DNA of 64,000 nucleotides from Aplysia californica (taxonomy: Eukaryota; Mollusca; Gastropoda; Aplysiida; Aplysiidae), in assembly GCF_000002075.1 (NCBI RefSeq), contig NW_004797570.1, positions 364,384-428,383 of the forward strand, given 5' to 3'. The position numbers and the translations under genes were made by a program. How positions within the stretch are numbered: position 1 is the stretch's first letter; every line of letters starts with the position of its first letter. The notes beneath the pieces were generated by a model. It saw only the letters and a list, made by a program, of their open reading frames with translations, did no database searches and had not been told where the DNA came from. Positions 23,901 through 32,301 of the stretch are shown in pieces.

Positions 23901-24965
23901 TCCATCAAAGGGCGAGCACGAGCGGGTGAGAACAGACAGGAGAAGGAGGACACAAGCCCACTACACTTGTGTGTCTGCAACAACACATGGCCTATTGCGT
24001 CATCCCGCAGGCTGAAGCTGATGCGAGGCCACACCAATGCGATCCCTGCAACACGATAACGTATCCTCTCCATCTCCAAGTCAGCATGAAGTCTTTTCCT
24101 CCTGACAGGCAGATTGTAGAAGAGGTCATGAGCGGTCACAGTGGTGCCCGGGGAAGGGCGGGCCACAGAAGACTGCAGTACATCGAAGGCTTGGCCTTTC
24201 TGAAAACATTTAGAAAAAGTGACACTAGACGATTTAGCTCTCGATGTCACCTCCAGAAAAGATGAAGCACTTCGTAAACTGGCCAAAGCTTCTCCACGGT
24301 AACCAAAGTAGTTAAGATGCTCAAGGTCTTCCATTGTGTGGCACTTACTGGTAGAGTACCTGAGAAGTACACACAAAAGACACTTGTTTAACAAAAGAAA
24401 CAGTGGTGAAAAGCACAAGACAAATATCTGTGTAACAAAAGAAACTCTAGTGTAAAGCACACACACCTGTATGGCAAAACTAACACTGGTGTAGGGACAC
24501 AGCTAATGAAAGGGTAGCACAACAAATACCTGTCTGTGTAGGGAAAAAATACTTTGGTAAAGTACACCAAAAAATGCCTGTGACACACATTTAAAACCTG
24601 TGTAAAGGACACTAGAAACATCTATCGGACTAAAAGTACAAGATAAGCCAGAATATTTCTCCTGTGCAGTTATTACTGTCAGACTGTGCTACAAGTCCAA
24701 AGGTTTCAGAACAGTCAACACACAGATCACATCCCTCAAGAACCACTAACCTTTCCCCGACCAGTGGGAACTGCTCAGTTGTGATTCCTAAGCCATTGTC
24801 CACCACTTGTATCTTGAAGCAAGAGAGATCAATGCGTACAGCTACACTGGTGGCGCCAGCGTCCACAGAGTTGAGTACCAGCTCCTCCACTGCCTGTGCT
24901 AAACTCGTCAGAGCCACTCCTGTTCGGAGGCAAGCCTTCACCTCATTTGGGAGGCGTCGAATCAT
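8263..24965 (-). CDS. MLH3: DNA mismatch repair protein MLH3 (complete, 14 coding exons)
   Basis: MLH3 pairs with MLH1 as MutL-gamma, the endonuclease that resolves meiotic crossovers and assists mismatch repair in the nucleus. Coding exons in order: 24751-24965, 19285-24359, 18721-18831, 18076-18225, 17618-17691, 16599-16703, 15784-15847, 14877-14966, 13700-13834, 12057-12187, 11123-11146, 10112-10190, 9255-9412 and 8263-8310. All junctions are GT-AG and phases agree throughout (6,459 nt, 2,152 aa plus stop; human MLH3 is 1,453 aa). The N-terminal GHKL ATPase is present (EELVLNSVDAGAT, DNGLGI, YFGYRGEAL, GTTVTAHDLFYNLPVRRKRL). A very long polar linker follows. The C-terminal domain keeps the metal motif DQHAVHERVRLE (about residue 1946), QACHG (about 2083) and CAHGRP (about 2114). 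Met1 is chosen because MIRRLPNEVKACLRTG aligns with the start of vertebrate MLH3. No defect is seen. Confidence 0.95.
8882..9215 (+). mobile_element. tRNA-derived SINE in MLH3 intron 13
   Basis: A tRNA-like head (A-box-like TAATCTAGTGGTTAGG, B-box-like GGGTTTGAATC) is followed by a body with CCTGGGAAAGGCACTCCACAC and CACCCAGGTG. It ends in a TGTAAAGCACAAAGAG tail with AATAAATAATAAAT. The same tail occurs at 15305-15532 and, reversed, at 16843-16950, defining one SINE family in this window. Confidence 0.8.
9255..9412 (-). CDS. MLH3: MLH3 exon 13 (CAHGRP motif)
   Basis: Encodes GAVKFGDPLKTSQCRDLLSS through CRLPFQCAHGRPSVAP. The Cys-Ala-His-Gly-Arg-Pro stretch is the conserved metal-site motif shared by endonuclease-type MutL proteins. 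Donor is GTAAAC. Confidence 0.94.
10112..10190 (-). CDS. MLH3: MLH3 exon 12
   Basis: 79 nt encoding LLRNTNGACGRLPLAIHQIL and then CSQACHG. It aligns with human [20 protein letters not shown] and its QACHG. Donor GTAAGA, phase 1. Confidence 0.94.
10318..10404 (-). mobile_element. SINE fragment (GGCGCTC-hairpin family, head part)
   Basis: The reverse complement reads GTGGGTGGTTGGCGGGTGCTC and then TTTGCTCCTTCTTT and CATCTATCGTCC. The same stretch opens the SINE copies at 53205 and 63205. The hairpin tail is missing here. Confidence 0.65.
10560..11100. repeat. degenerate tandem repeat in MLH3 intron 11
   Basis: Loosely repeated CACTGACAGTCACACAGCTAA-like blocks spaced tens of bases apart. The array is A/C-rich on the plus strand, has no coding role, and runs up to the 24-nt exon. 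Confidence 0.6.
11123..11146 (-). CDS. MLH3: MLH3 exon 11, a 24-nt microexon
   Basis: Acceptor TTTATCTGTTTCAG and donor GTGAGT enclose exactly eight codons, NLVKEHTD. Both junctions are phase 0, so skipping it would keep frame. With it, ELIQ-NLVKEHTD-LLRNTNG lines up gap-free with the human EEFIREQVELLQTTGG region; without it eight residues are missing. Confidence 0.88.
12057..12187 (-). CDS. MLH3: MLH3 exon 10
   Basis: Encodes ISFRMDRGKRDTIHITSVPA and then CMVEKDVADLRRSK. It aligns with human [20 protein letters not shown] and EREANELRRG. Starts in phase 1, ends in phase 0 at GTAGTT. Confidence 0.93.
12260..12580. repeat. degenerate tandem repeat in MLH3 intron 9
   Basis: About five copies of a diverged unit of roughly 60-70 bp built on TGTCACACAG, GTGTAGTGA and ACTAATGACT. 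Pieces such as GTCACACAGTGTGCAGTGAG and CTGTCACACAGCGTATAGTG show the unit. Confidence 0.7.
13059..13153. repeat. (GAT)n microsatellite
   Basis: About 30 GAT units, nearly pure, in MLH3 intron 9. Poly-Asp and poly-His frames over it are repeat artefacts. Confidence 0.97.
13700..13834 (-). CDS. MLH3: MLH3 exon 9
   Basis: Encodes DAYKTNVEKPTDMLRSVEIM and continues to FQKEFNRIG. It corresponds to the human stretch containing [20 protein letters not shown]. The donor is GTCAGT, with C at +3. Confidence 0.9.
14320..14645. repeat. degenerate GACATGACA repeat in MLH3 intron 8
   Basis: Repeated ACATGACA, CAAGACAA and GACATGAC blocks with drift between units, all within the intron. Confidence 0.65.
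14877..14966 (-). CDS. MLH3: MLH3 exon 8 (endonuclease metal motif)
   Basis: 90 nt encoding GTASTLKSSLLVLFDQHAVH and then ERVRLEYLTA. The DQHA-x2-E-x4-E motif is the nuclease metal-binding signature needed for MutL-gamma incision, and every conserved residue is present. Confidence 0.96.
15305..15532 (+). mobile_element. SINE 3' part in MLH3 intron 7
   Basis: Shares GAAGCTGAGAATGTGTTCTA-like and GGTCTGCTGGG blocks with the SINE at 8882. It ends TGTAAAGCGCATAGAGCTTG and GCTATACAAATGC with a TATT/ATT-rich tail. The tRNA-like head is missing or too diverged to see. Confidence 0.75.
15586..15632. repeat. (CA)n microsatellite
   Basis: Dinucleotide CA run with CAAA interruptions in MLH3 intron 7. 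Confidence 0.95.
15784..15847 (-). CDS. MLH3: MLH3 exon 7
   Basis: 64 nt encoding VIGQLDNKFIACLVEKPLAI plus T, matching human VLQQVDNKFIACLMSTK, the start of the C-terminal domain core. Donor GTGAGT, phase 1. Confidence 0.94.
16599..16703 (-). CDS. MLH3: MLH3 exon 6
   Basis: 105 nt, phase 0 at both ends, encoding PSLVADTRRGDAAARSCFDS and then LSLVEFSKAMLNKVT. Placed by frame and splice sites between the NPVF exon and the LDNKFIACL exon; sequence similarity to vertebrates is modest. Confidence 0.88.
16843..16950 (-). mobile_element. SINE 3' tail fragment with (AAT)n
   Basis: An (AAT)n run at 16843-16883 is followed by the reverse complement of the TGTAAAGCGTATAGAGCATG tail seen at 8882 and 15305. 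It is a minus-strand tail fragment of that SINE family in MLH3 intron 5. Confidence 0.75.
17212..17312. repeat. purine-rich GAGG/GA repeat with G runs
   Basis: GGGAGG, (GA)n and G-rich runs, all purine on the plus strand, in MLH3 intron 5. Confidence 0.9.
17618..17691 (-). CDS. MLH3: MLH3 exon 5
   Basis: 74 nt encoding DSEASADVSSLLAGWKNPVF and then TMFKE. Matches human SLFSEWDNPVFARYPE. Acceptor CCCCAG, donor GTAAGG. Confidence 0.93.
17846..17910. repeat. poly-C and (CA)n microsatellite
   Basis: A C run followed by CTCTCTCC and a CA dinucleotide run, in MLH3 intron 4. Confidence 0.95.
18076..18225 (-). CDS. MLH3: MLH3 exon 4
   Basis: 150 nt encoding EKASENTVERVPASLSLCEV and ending RAGTRPVY. 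The donor GTGGGT at 18070-18075 is preferred over GTGTAT seven bases earlier because only it gives phase 1, which exon 5 needs. Little vertebrate similarity. Confidence 0.82.
18721..18831 (-). CDS. MLH3: MLH3 exon 3
   Basis: 111 nt encoding GGSAVYVNCESLHYMSEHQW and on to RLGEQAS. The VYVN block matches human GRMVYVNKMTG just after the long linker exon. Confidence 0.9.
19285..24359 (-). CDS. MLH3: MLH3 exon 2, a 5,075-bp exon (ATPase core plus linker)
   Basis: Begins YSTSKCHTMEDLEHLNYFGY after acceptor ACTTCTCAG and carries the rest of the ATPase domain: GYRGEALASL, GTTVTAHDLFYNLPVRRKRL, then a transducer-like fold with NLQFVYVNKRLVLKS and VECPFSAYDITFDPAKTLVE. From about residue 350 it becomes a Ser/Gln/Asp-rich, low-complexity linker of over 1,350 residues with no domain I recognise. 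The donor GTGAGA is at 19279-19284. The equivalent vertebrate exon is also unusually large, but shorter. There is no in-frame stop over 1,691 codons. Confidence 0.96.
24400..24620. repeat. degenerate tandem repeat in MLH3 intron 1
   Basis: About four copies of a diverged unit of roughly 60 bp, with AAAGCACA, CCTGTGTA and ACAAAAGAAAC blocks. It fills most of the 391-bp intron. Confidence 0.65.
24751..24965 (-). CDS. MLH3: MLH3 exon 1 (start codon, ATP-binding motif I-II)
   Basis: Encodes residues 1-71, including EELVLNSVDAGAT (ATP-binding Asn) and VVDNGLGI. The donor GTTAGT is at 24745-24750. Upstream of the ATG a good acceptor (TATATATTCTTTGCAG, ending at 25035) suggests that the 5' UTR is spliced, with a noncoding first exon farther right. 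Confidence 0.95.
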
Positions 24966-25179
24966 TGTGACTTTATAATGGCACCATGTTCAACAGAACA
25001 ACGGCAATGTTGATGAAACTGGCAACCTCTGAAGCTGCAAAGAATATATAATGAAATTAAGCTTAGACATTTCCATGTGTAATTACATCACTGTGCATGC
25101 AAGTAATCAACTTATTTCAAACTTGAATTATTTACCAATAATAAAATTTACCTTCTTGTTTTGTATTATGTTTCCTTGA

Positions 25180-25285
25180 AAGTGTGTGTGTGTGTGTGTG
25201 GGGGAGGGGGATTAAAAAAACCCAAAAGACAACAGTACAGTACAGTGCAGTGAGGTGCAGTGCAGTGCAGTACAGTACGGTACCA
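25180..25285. repeat. (TG)n and ACAGT/GCAGT repeat
   Basis: A TG dinucleotide run is followed by G-rich sequence and then a pentamer array of ACAGT, GCAGT and GTACG variants. Just upstream of MLH3. Confidence 0.85.
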
Positions 25286-25478
25286 TAATTCAGCAAGACT
25301 TGATGATATGAGTAAGTAATCTTAATCATCTTTGTGATGATCTGGTTTTGTCCCCAAAGATATTTAACAATGACAAAACTAGTTCACTATCCTGCTCCTA
25401 ATCCTATCCCTACCCAAAGCTTAAAAACCTAATCCAAAGGCTCATGAATAAAGGTAGGTTAGATAAGACTTAGATTAA

Positions 25479-26200
25479 CCCTTAAAACCCTGAATTCTTT
25501 TTTTTCATACCTCCCTAGAATCCTGAATTAAAAGTGAGATACTAGAAACAATTAGGTTGGTTTGATAATTTGTTTACTGTGTCTTTAATTGTTGTTAGAT
25601 TTTCCTGAAGTTTGAAAATGTTATTTATATATAATATGAATGCACAGTCTGAATAAAAGGGTAAAAGGTTAAAACACTGGTTTTTAGGACCAACTCTATG
25701 AGTTAAGTCTTGAGTGTGATCCCCGACTCTACTTCAGTCAAAGTATCATTAGACCCAGCCGTAGATCTAGCCTCTGGTAGCTTTAGTGGTGATCCCCTGC
25801 CAATTCCACTATCGTCAAAATCATCATCGATGTTATGCGAACATTGCAATCGTCTTCAACGGTCATATTTATGGATATATCAGACTGGGAGATCATTATT
25901 GGGGTCTGGTTAGGATAAAAAATGTCAAAAATTTTGCGGCCTGGAGGACCTGGCAGCGAAAAATGACTATTTTTTCTTAAATACTCGCAAAATTTCCAAA
26001 CTTTCTGTGTAGAACTGCTCTCGTGACAATATCGGTACTTTCTGCTCGCGACAGAGTCATCTGGAGTTACATCCACTGGGAATTAAACGATAAAGTCGAC
26101 CAGCGGCACAGAAGAAAGTGTAGAATTCTGTGACCAGCGGTTACCAGCGGTATAGGAAAATAGGGTGTCAGCGGTTACCAGCGGTATAGGGTTTTAAGGG
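25479..26200. mobile_element. piggyBac-like MITE, 722 bp, TTAA target sites
   Basis: CCCTTAAAACCCT (25479-25491) and its exact reverse complement AGGGTTTTAAGGG (26188-26200) are bordered on the outside by TTAA (25475-25478 and 26201-26204). TTAA duplication and CCC/GGG ends are piggyBac hallmarks. Near the right end ACCAGCGGT recurs four times. No intact transposase; a short minus-strand frame inside (26076-25783) is not recognised. Confidence 0.85.
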
Positions 26201-26204
26201 TTAA

Positions 26205-27078
26205 TTCCTCATAGAGAGTTTACAGCGAGCCATTTCGCAAGCGCAAGCATCCCTTAGTTTTAAAAAGTCATCAAAAAAATCCGCAAAACTCCAGCAAATC
26301 AGCTAGTTTAGTAAAATGGTATTTTATTATGTGTAAAGACCATTAATTTCTCCCCAGTTTCGTGTAAATTATTTTTATACAAAATATGTTAAAAATGGGA
26401 GCTAATTTTATTTTTTATAACAAAGTTTATGATGTTGAAAATTAGGTTGCGTTACAAAGGGTGGAATAGCCTTTCGTATGCTAAGAGTTAACCCTACCCC
26501 TACCCTGTAGCCCTTTAAAACTCTATTATACACGAATTCCACAAATAAATGTAAAACAAACGCACATAAACATCAGAAAGATCTCCTTATAGAATCCCCT
26601 TCGTTGCCTTGTGACGTACCTGTTGTTAGCTACAATACACAAACATCAACAAGTTGGTAAAATTTGCCGTTCCTGGTTGCCTGTATATAACGTTAAACAT
26701 TACGGCACGCTAATTATCAATATCATCAGTCCCTTATTCTTCTTTCTGTACGTAGTTTCTGTACGTGGATTTGTATATTCAGGAAGAAAAAGATGCATAT
26801 AGGGCAGGGAACCAAACTTGCTAGTCTAGTAAAATTACTTTTCTGCTAGGCCTGCAAGAAATCAATAAACACAGATCTATTTAATACTAAAAATAGGCTA
26901 GTAGATATAGATGTATAGATATCTAGTTCAAGACCGCTAGTTAGTCCATTGTCATACACTCAGTTGACATGAACTGCGCAGTTGTTGGTTGTGGGTAACG
27001 AGCTCAGCTGAAAATCAGTGCTGCCAGTAGGGACGCATCATGTACACCCTGGCAACAAAAGGGTTAATTAGGCCACCT
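26205..27078. other. gene-free stretch
   Basis: AT-rich sequence with no recognised gene or element. It could hold the noncoding first exon of MLH3, but nothing marks it. Confidence 0.4.
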
Positions 27079-27103
27079 CTATTCTCACCCGGAGTGAGAA
27101 TAG
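27079..27103. repeat. 25-bp hairpin CTATTCTCAC / GTGAGAATAG
   Basis: Ten-base perfect stem around a CCGGA loop. The same CTATTCTCAC word forms the ends of the MITE starting 16 bp downstream. Confidence 0.8.
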
Positions 27104-27118
27104 TGCAGGCGAGTCTTG

Positions 27119-27544
27119 TGGCTATTCTCACCCGGTGCGCGTTCACCCTAAACCACAGAATTCTACACTGTGATAACAGAAAAATTGTAGAATTCTGTGC
27201 CGTGAACAAACGTTCCATTACAATTGTAGCCTACTAAAAGCGTACAATTTTGTCTGTGGGCAGTGGAGAGAGAGAGAGAAAGAGAGAGAGGAGTAGCGCG
27301 AGAATTTCCGGGCAAAACAAAATGGCGACCCGCGTAGTTCGGCTCGATTCGAAAAGTTAAATAGCCGTAGCATCTTTGTAGACAACCAAATTTATTTACT
27401 TTTGTGTTTTAACATCATTTTTTAACTTTGTTTTGGTCAATTTGATCGTCCACACCGATAGACAGTATTCAGAAAGAGACGGAGAGAGAGAGAAGAGGGG
27501 AGGAGTTGATCTTGCGAGAACTTCCGGGCGGGTGAGAATAGCCA
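27119..27544. mobile_element. MITE with TGGCTATTCTCACCC ends, 426 bp
   Basis: A 15-bp perfect terminal inverted repeat: TGGCTATTCTCACCC at 27119-27133 and GGGTGAGAATAGCCA at 27530-27544. Near the left end lies a second hairpin (CACAGAATTCTACA paired with TGTAGAATTCTGTG, about 27154-27200). The right half (27334-27544) has an inverted copy of equal length at 45957-46167. No coding capacity and no clear target duplication; superfamily unknown. Confidence 0.72.
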
Positions 27545-28690
27545 CTTTCGGTTAATTACTCATGACTATTGCACATCTGATGATACTCAATTAATCTACA
27601 TCTAGAGAGATCTATATATCTAGATCTAGAAAATAGATCTCTAGATTTATAGATTCGGGAAGATTGAAGAATACCGGACCACTCGTACATTATTGTGCGA
27701 GAAAGTGGGGCGGGTGGTTGGGATGGAGGAGGGGGGAGGGGGGTTCAGGTGGGTCTCCCCCCTGACAAAATTTTAATGAATAGATCTACCGGTCCGAGAT
27801 TCTCCATTGAGAGTTAAAAACGGGAAAATTGTGAATTCGTAAGGTTGAGACATGTCACATAGGCAAAGTCAGTCCGCTGGTCCAGTATTTTTCAATCTTA
27901 CCCTAGATTCTATAACCGTTCAGGCTCAGACTCAGGGCCTACTTAAAATTAGATCTCTAGAATCTAGATCTAGATCTAGATTCTAGATCAAGATCTAGAT
28001 CTACCTGTTCTTGCCTCAGTCTCAGTCAGTGCCGGCTAAACACAGACCTTGCAAAATTACAGAGTTTATGATATATTTATAATTCATTTAAAAAAATTCT
28101 CCACGATCCAGACCAACATTTGATTAGTGTAAATGCGGACTGGATTAGATCTATGTCTACTTGTTTGATTTTTTAAAAAAATGTTACTGAATTGTTCAGG
28201 CATCTAGATCTAGTCACTTGAGACTATAACTAGACCCACCTGAAACCAGAAGAGATTGTACAGCCCTGGTATAGGAATTCCTTTACGGTTTTGGTAGTCA
28301 ATTAAGAATCTATATATAGAATCTAGTTCTAGATCTAGACCTTTAGAATTTAGAGAACTAAGCGAATACCACTTCGGACGGAACTCCCGGCCCGGAAGCG
28401 GAAAAGTGCTAGGCCTACTCATGTAACTTTCTTTTCCAAACACTAAACAAACGTTGAGTTTTTCGGAACACAAAGATCAAAAATGGTAATTTGCCGAGAG
28501 AAAGTAGCTTTTGCTTTGGTTTGCCCTCTTTTGACCATATATTGTGATGGTTCTGTGTTTCCACTTCGGATGAATTGAGTTCCATAGAAGAGTAGTGGCT
28601 ACATTTCTCTCTCTCACCCTCTCACTCTCTCCTCACTCTCTCTCAGTGAGTCTCTCAACACTCTGTCTCTGTCTGACTGTTTCTTAACTT
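27545..28690. other. gene-free stretch with AGATCT/TCTAGA runs
   Basis: Contains clusters of AGATCTAGATCT-type self-complementary words at about 27600-27650, 27950-28005 and 28305-28345. An ATG followed by GTAATT (28483-28488) is one weak candidate for the missing first exon of LSM2. Confidence 0.4.
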
Positions 28691-29043
28691 TTGTCCTGCG
28701 TCTGTGCTGAGATGTGAATCTTATCAGCAACCGATTACGTCGGACATGCCGGGCAGGCTGCCGGGGTCACTCAGTGTGTACTGTTGGCAGTTGGTGCACA
28801 GTTGAGTGCGCGCGCCGGGAACGAAACGTGTGTTTTCGCCGTGAATACCATAGGAGTGTGTTAATCAATGATGAAAATAACGCTCTATCATTCATAGCTT
28901 TCTATTTATAATTTGTTACAAACACATGAATAACCCCTTCTCACAAATTGATAAGACATTACGAGTAGTTACGCCCATTCGAATAAATCCTTTAGTCTAG
29001 TCTAGACGCTCTTGTTGTTATGAATGACCTGAGGTTCGAAAGG

Positions 29044-30076
29044 CATACCTGCCAACCCTACAGAAAAAATCGGTAGATCACCGACTTTAGGGTCAAACTA
29101 CCGATCCACCGATTTTGAGATGAAGCCACCGACTTCGGGATTCAGCAGGGTGACTGCCAGGCCCCGGGAATTTGAGAAAGTTATCAAATATTTGAAAACC
29201 AAATCCGATAACGCCCGAAAGTTCATTTTTGCCGGTCGCGATTGTGATTCATTCGGCTCCCTCGAGAGTATGTTTGTTCACGCAGACAGGCGGCTATGGT
29301 GGCAAGCGGGTGTGATACCGACGTTTGATCGGGATAATCAAGATATACTTTCACTTTCGTTACCACCCAGAAATTTGCTGGTAGTAGTTTGATAACGCAA
29401 CATTTATTGTAACAACATGCAGACTGTGCATGGCAAACGCTGTGTCGCCTTGAAAATAAATCAATATTTGTGCTGTGCTGTCACTTGTGAAAAAAAAAAG
29501 AAAAGAAAAGAAAGTTATAATAGTTATACAAGCGTCTTGTCGGGTTCGCCATTGTGACCGGTCAATGAACTTGCGCGTTCCATCACATTGTGAGCACGGG
29601 CACTTGTAGGGGTCACCAAAGTTCATTCAAAGTCTGAGCGCTGCGTAGTATAGGTCTCCAGAATGGGGGAGGATTATTTTTTTTAAAGATACACTCGGGG
29701 GAGGGGGGGGGAGGTGAAGGCAACACCAGGGGAATGTTTTGCACTCAAATTGTTCTTTGTACCTGCATAAAATGGTATTCAAAACTATCAAACAAGCTTC
29801 TTTTTTATCAGGTAGTATCATTTCATACAAAATCAAGCTCATTTGAAAGATTTTGCATAGAAAAATGAAAGTCTTGTTTCCTGACTATACTTTCGAGGTC
29901 CTCATGTCTAAGGAGTGGGTCAAAATAAAATATTAATATAAGGGTCCCAAAATATGTATACATGCGACAAGAGGTAATATAGCCTTACTACAGATTTTTT
30001 TAGGTCAACTACAGATTTTTGGACAAAAATTTGCGTCCAACTACAGATTTGGGCCCAGGCAATGTTGGCAGGTATG
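29044..30076. mobile_element. 1,033-bp TIR DNA transposon with GAAAGG duplication
   Basis: CATACCTGCCAAC at the left end and its exact reverse complement GTTGGCAGGTATG at the right end are bordered by GAAAGG (29038-29043 and 30077-30082). The partner repeat at about 51.0 kb lacks the insertion (an empty site), which supports the boundaries. No intact transposase was recognised; a 90-codon frame (29120-29392) lies inside. Six-base duplications are unusual, and I cannot assign a superfamily. Confidence 0.82.
29732..29922 (+). repeat. 191-bp copy of flanking sequence inside the transposon
   Basis: Nearly identical to 30118-30309, which lies just outside the transposon's right end. Both start GAATGTTTTGCACTC and end GTGGGTCAA; they differ by only a few bases. 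Confidence 0.9.
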
Positions 30077-30117
30077 GAAAGGGGATATAATCTAGATCGA
30101 GATCTAGGTCAATTTCT

Positions 30118-30309
30118 GAATGTTTTGCACTCAAATTGTTCTTTGTACCTGCATAATGGTATTCAAAACTATCAAACAAGCTTCTTTTTTATCAGGTAGT
30201 ATCATTTCATACAAAATCGAGCTCATTTTTGAAAGATTTTGCATAGAAAAATGAAAGTCTTGTTTCCTGACTATACTTTCGAGCTCCTCATGTCTAAGAA
30301 GTGGGTCAA
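30118..30309 (+). repeat. direct-repeat partner of 29732-29922
   Basis: Part of the host repeat block that also has a diverged inverted copy at about 50822-51000. Similarity to the internal transposon copy is much higher than to the 51-kb copy, so that duplication is more recent. Confidence 0.88.
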
Positions 30310-30838
30310 TTTCTTCTATAATTTCATTGGACGAACATCTAGAGCTACCAACTTGGCGTGTTTTGAATGAGACGTATACCTCGATTACGAACCAATGCCG
30401 GCGGTTCTAGAAGAAGGCCACAAACGCACACAAACTCAAGCAGACTGACGCATACACACGTGACCTGCGTGAATGGGGATCCGACTCGGGACCCGAATTT
30501 CACGTAAGATGATGTGCAGTGTGCGTGCGCAGAGTCAGGGGCTACACTGACGCGGAGCCAGAACGAAGGCGAGATAAACTCGGCCCCCGCAGTACGAGGG
30601 TTAAATAAAATAATATAAAAATAAATTCCTTCCTGTCCTGCGTCTGTGCCAAGTTGAGAGTCTTATCAGTAGGCTAACCGACTACATTGGACGTTTCCGG
30701 CGCACGCCGGCGTCACTCAGCGTGTAACCTACTACTACACAAGCGGATAGTATTAATTAGAATTAGAGGGCGCTTTTTCGGTAGATGTTTCCACCCTATT
30801 TGCCGGTTTTGGCCCCAACTATAGATCTAGGGAGGTTT

Positions 30839-30858
30839 CGGGGGGGGGGGGGGGGGGG
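30839..30858. repeat. poly-G tract
   Basis: Run of about 19 G. Confidence 0.9.
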
Positions 30859-30859
30859 C

Positions 30860-32073
30860 AAAGTAGAAAGCTAATAAAAATATGGAGGGGCGCATTTTAC
30901 CATAATTTGATATTTTGCAGGCCTTTGCAGTTCTAAGTTTGATATCTCGGTATCCTGCACGCCGCGCATCAAACATAGAGCCTGTAGTCTAATAAGATAT
31001 CTAAATCTAGATCTAGGTCCAAATAAGCGGGGTTGGAACTACTGAAAAAGTGCTAATTATTTTAGGTTATTAAGGAATGTCAGGAGTACGCTATATTAGC
31101 CGATATTTATAGTAACAGCCATCTTGTTTGAAGTCGTTGGGGGATTCCCTCTTTGTTGTCAGTCACAGTGGCAGGACGTACGTAGGTCTACTCCTAGTCT
31201 TCTTCTTCTTCTCAATTTATGTAGTGTACAGCATCAGTTTTAATCCGAGTTGGCAGGCTGTGACTCTCTCTTTTCTTGGCAGTGAAAATCGGATTTAAGG
31301 AAGTTGTCGAGGATGAGCCTCAGTTTCATTGAATCCGAATGTTTGTTATAATAGCAGTGTGAGAAACAAGTTGCATTGCAGTGTGGTGATAGGGTATGTC
31401 CTGGACCTACATTGTTTTTGTTTCATCCATAGTTCAAGACCAGCATTTCCCCACAAACCAAGGCGCAATTAATTGCGTAGTTCAATATTATAACTCTTAT
31501 GTTATGCTTAAGGATGGAATAGATAGCGCTTTTTCTGTTCATTTTTATCCTTTTTACACAAAACTTGACTTTAACTCTCTAACTACTGGCCCCTTTCACC
31601 AGTCACTAACGCTGAGTACTGCATAGCTGCCACTTTCCCGCTAAATAGCGGAAACTCCGCTTTATCTAGCTTTTCCCGCTACTTTCCCCCTTCCTCCACT
31701 GGACCGCTCTCGGTCGCAAATTGCGATACTTTTTTTTTTCACACGCGGAAAACACCGAACCAGGAGAGAGACGAAAACGCAGCTTGTGCATGACGCATGT
31801 CCGCCCGTAGCTTTTTATTTCCGTTCTTCTAGGCCTAGCGCTAGTTTCACTTTGTTTATTGTGGAGCAACAAAGTGTCGATTGGGCATCGAGACGTTGGC
31901 GCGCTGAGTTGTCATTGAAAACAGCGGAAATTCGAGAGAAATTGATGCAGAATGCAAAAATAAAAGGAGCTGGAATGAGAAAGAAGCAGCCGCGACTTGA
32001 AAAGTTCATTAGTAAATTGAACAAGCGCTTGCTGCACTTTGCGTTTGGTGTGATAAAGAAATCGCGGCCCGCG
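30860..32073. other. gene-free stretch 5' of LSM2
   Basis: Mixed sequence with some CpG around 31620-31900 and a CCATCTTG word at about 31120. A 127-codon frame at 31786-32169 matches nothing I know. The LSM2 promoter and first exon may be here, but no ATG followed by a good donor was found. Confidence 0.4.
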
Positions 32074-32301
32074 GCACTCTTGTACAATTGCGGTCCCGTT
32101 TGTTTACATGATGGCTATTGTGGCTGTGGAAGTGAATCTAGATATAATCTATCTCTAGATGTAATCTAGATTTACACATATTTAGATATCTAGATGTAGA
32201 TTAGATAGCCTAGGCTATAAATTTTAATTCAGTGTAGATCTACACACTACAGGGGCACTACCAAGTTAAGTGCGAACAGGACCGCAATTGTACAGGAGTG
32301 C
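32074..32301. mobile_element. short hairpin-ended MITE, 228 bp
   Basis: GCACTCTTGTACAATTGCGG at the left end and the complementary CCGCAATTGTACAGGAGTGC at the right end form about 27-bp inverted repeats with two mismatches. No coding capacity and no certain target duplication. Confidence 0.65.

Larger units (their letters stand above)
28692..30728 (+). repeat. composite repeat block with inverted partner at 50.6-51.25 kb
   Basis: Sequence at about 28692-29043 and 30077-30540 matches, in inverted and diverged form, 51254-50590. A related word (TGTCCTGCGTCTGTGC... through CACTCAG) opens the block at 28692-28783 and recurs at 30634-30728. The middle is a later insertion (29044-30076). The parent element is not recognised and has no coding sequence. 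Confidence 0.6.

Noticed and set aside
28692-30728. An LTR-type element, because of related sequence at both ends of the block
   Set aside because: The end repeats are short and diverged, no primer-binding site or coding region is seen, and the interior is a separate TIR transposon.
31786-32169. 127-codon plus-strand frame upstream of LSM2
   Set aside because: No match to any family known to me and it runs into the hairpin-ended MITE; kept only as a note.
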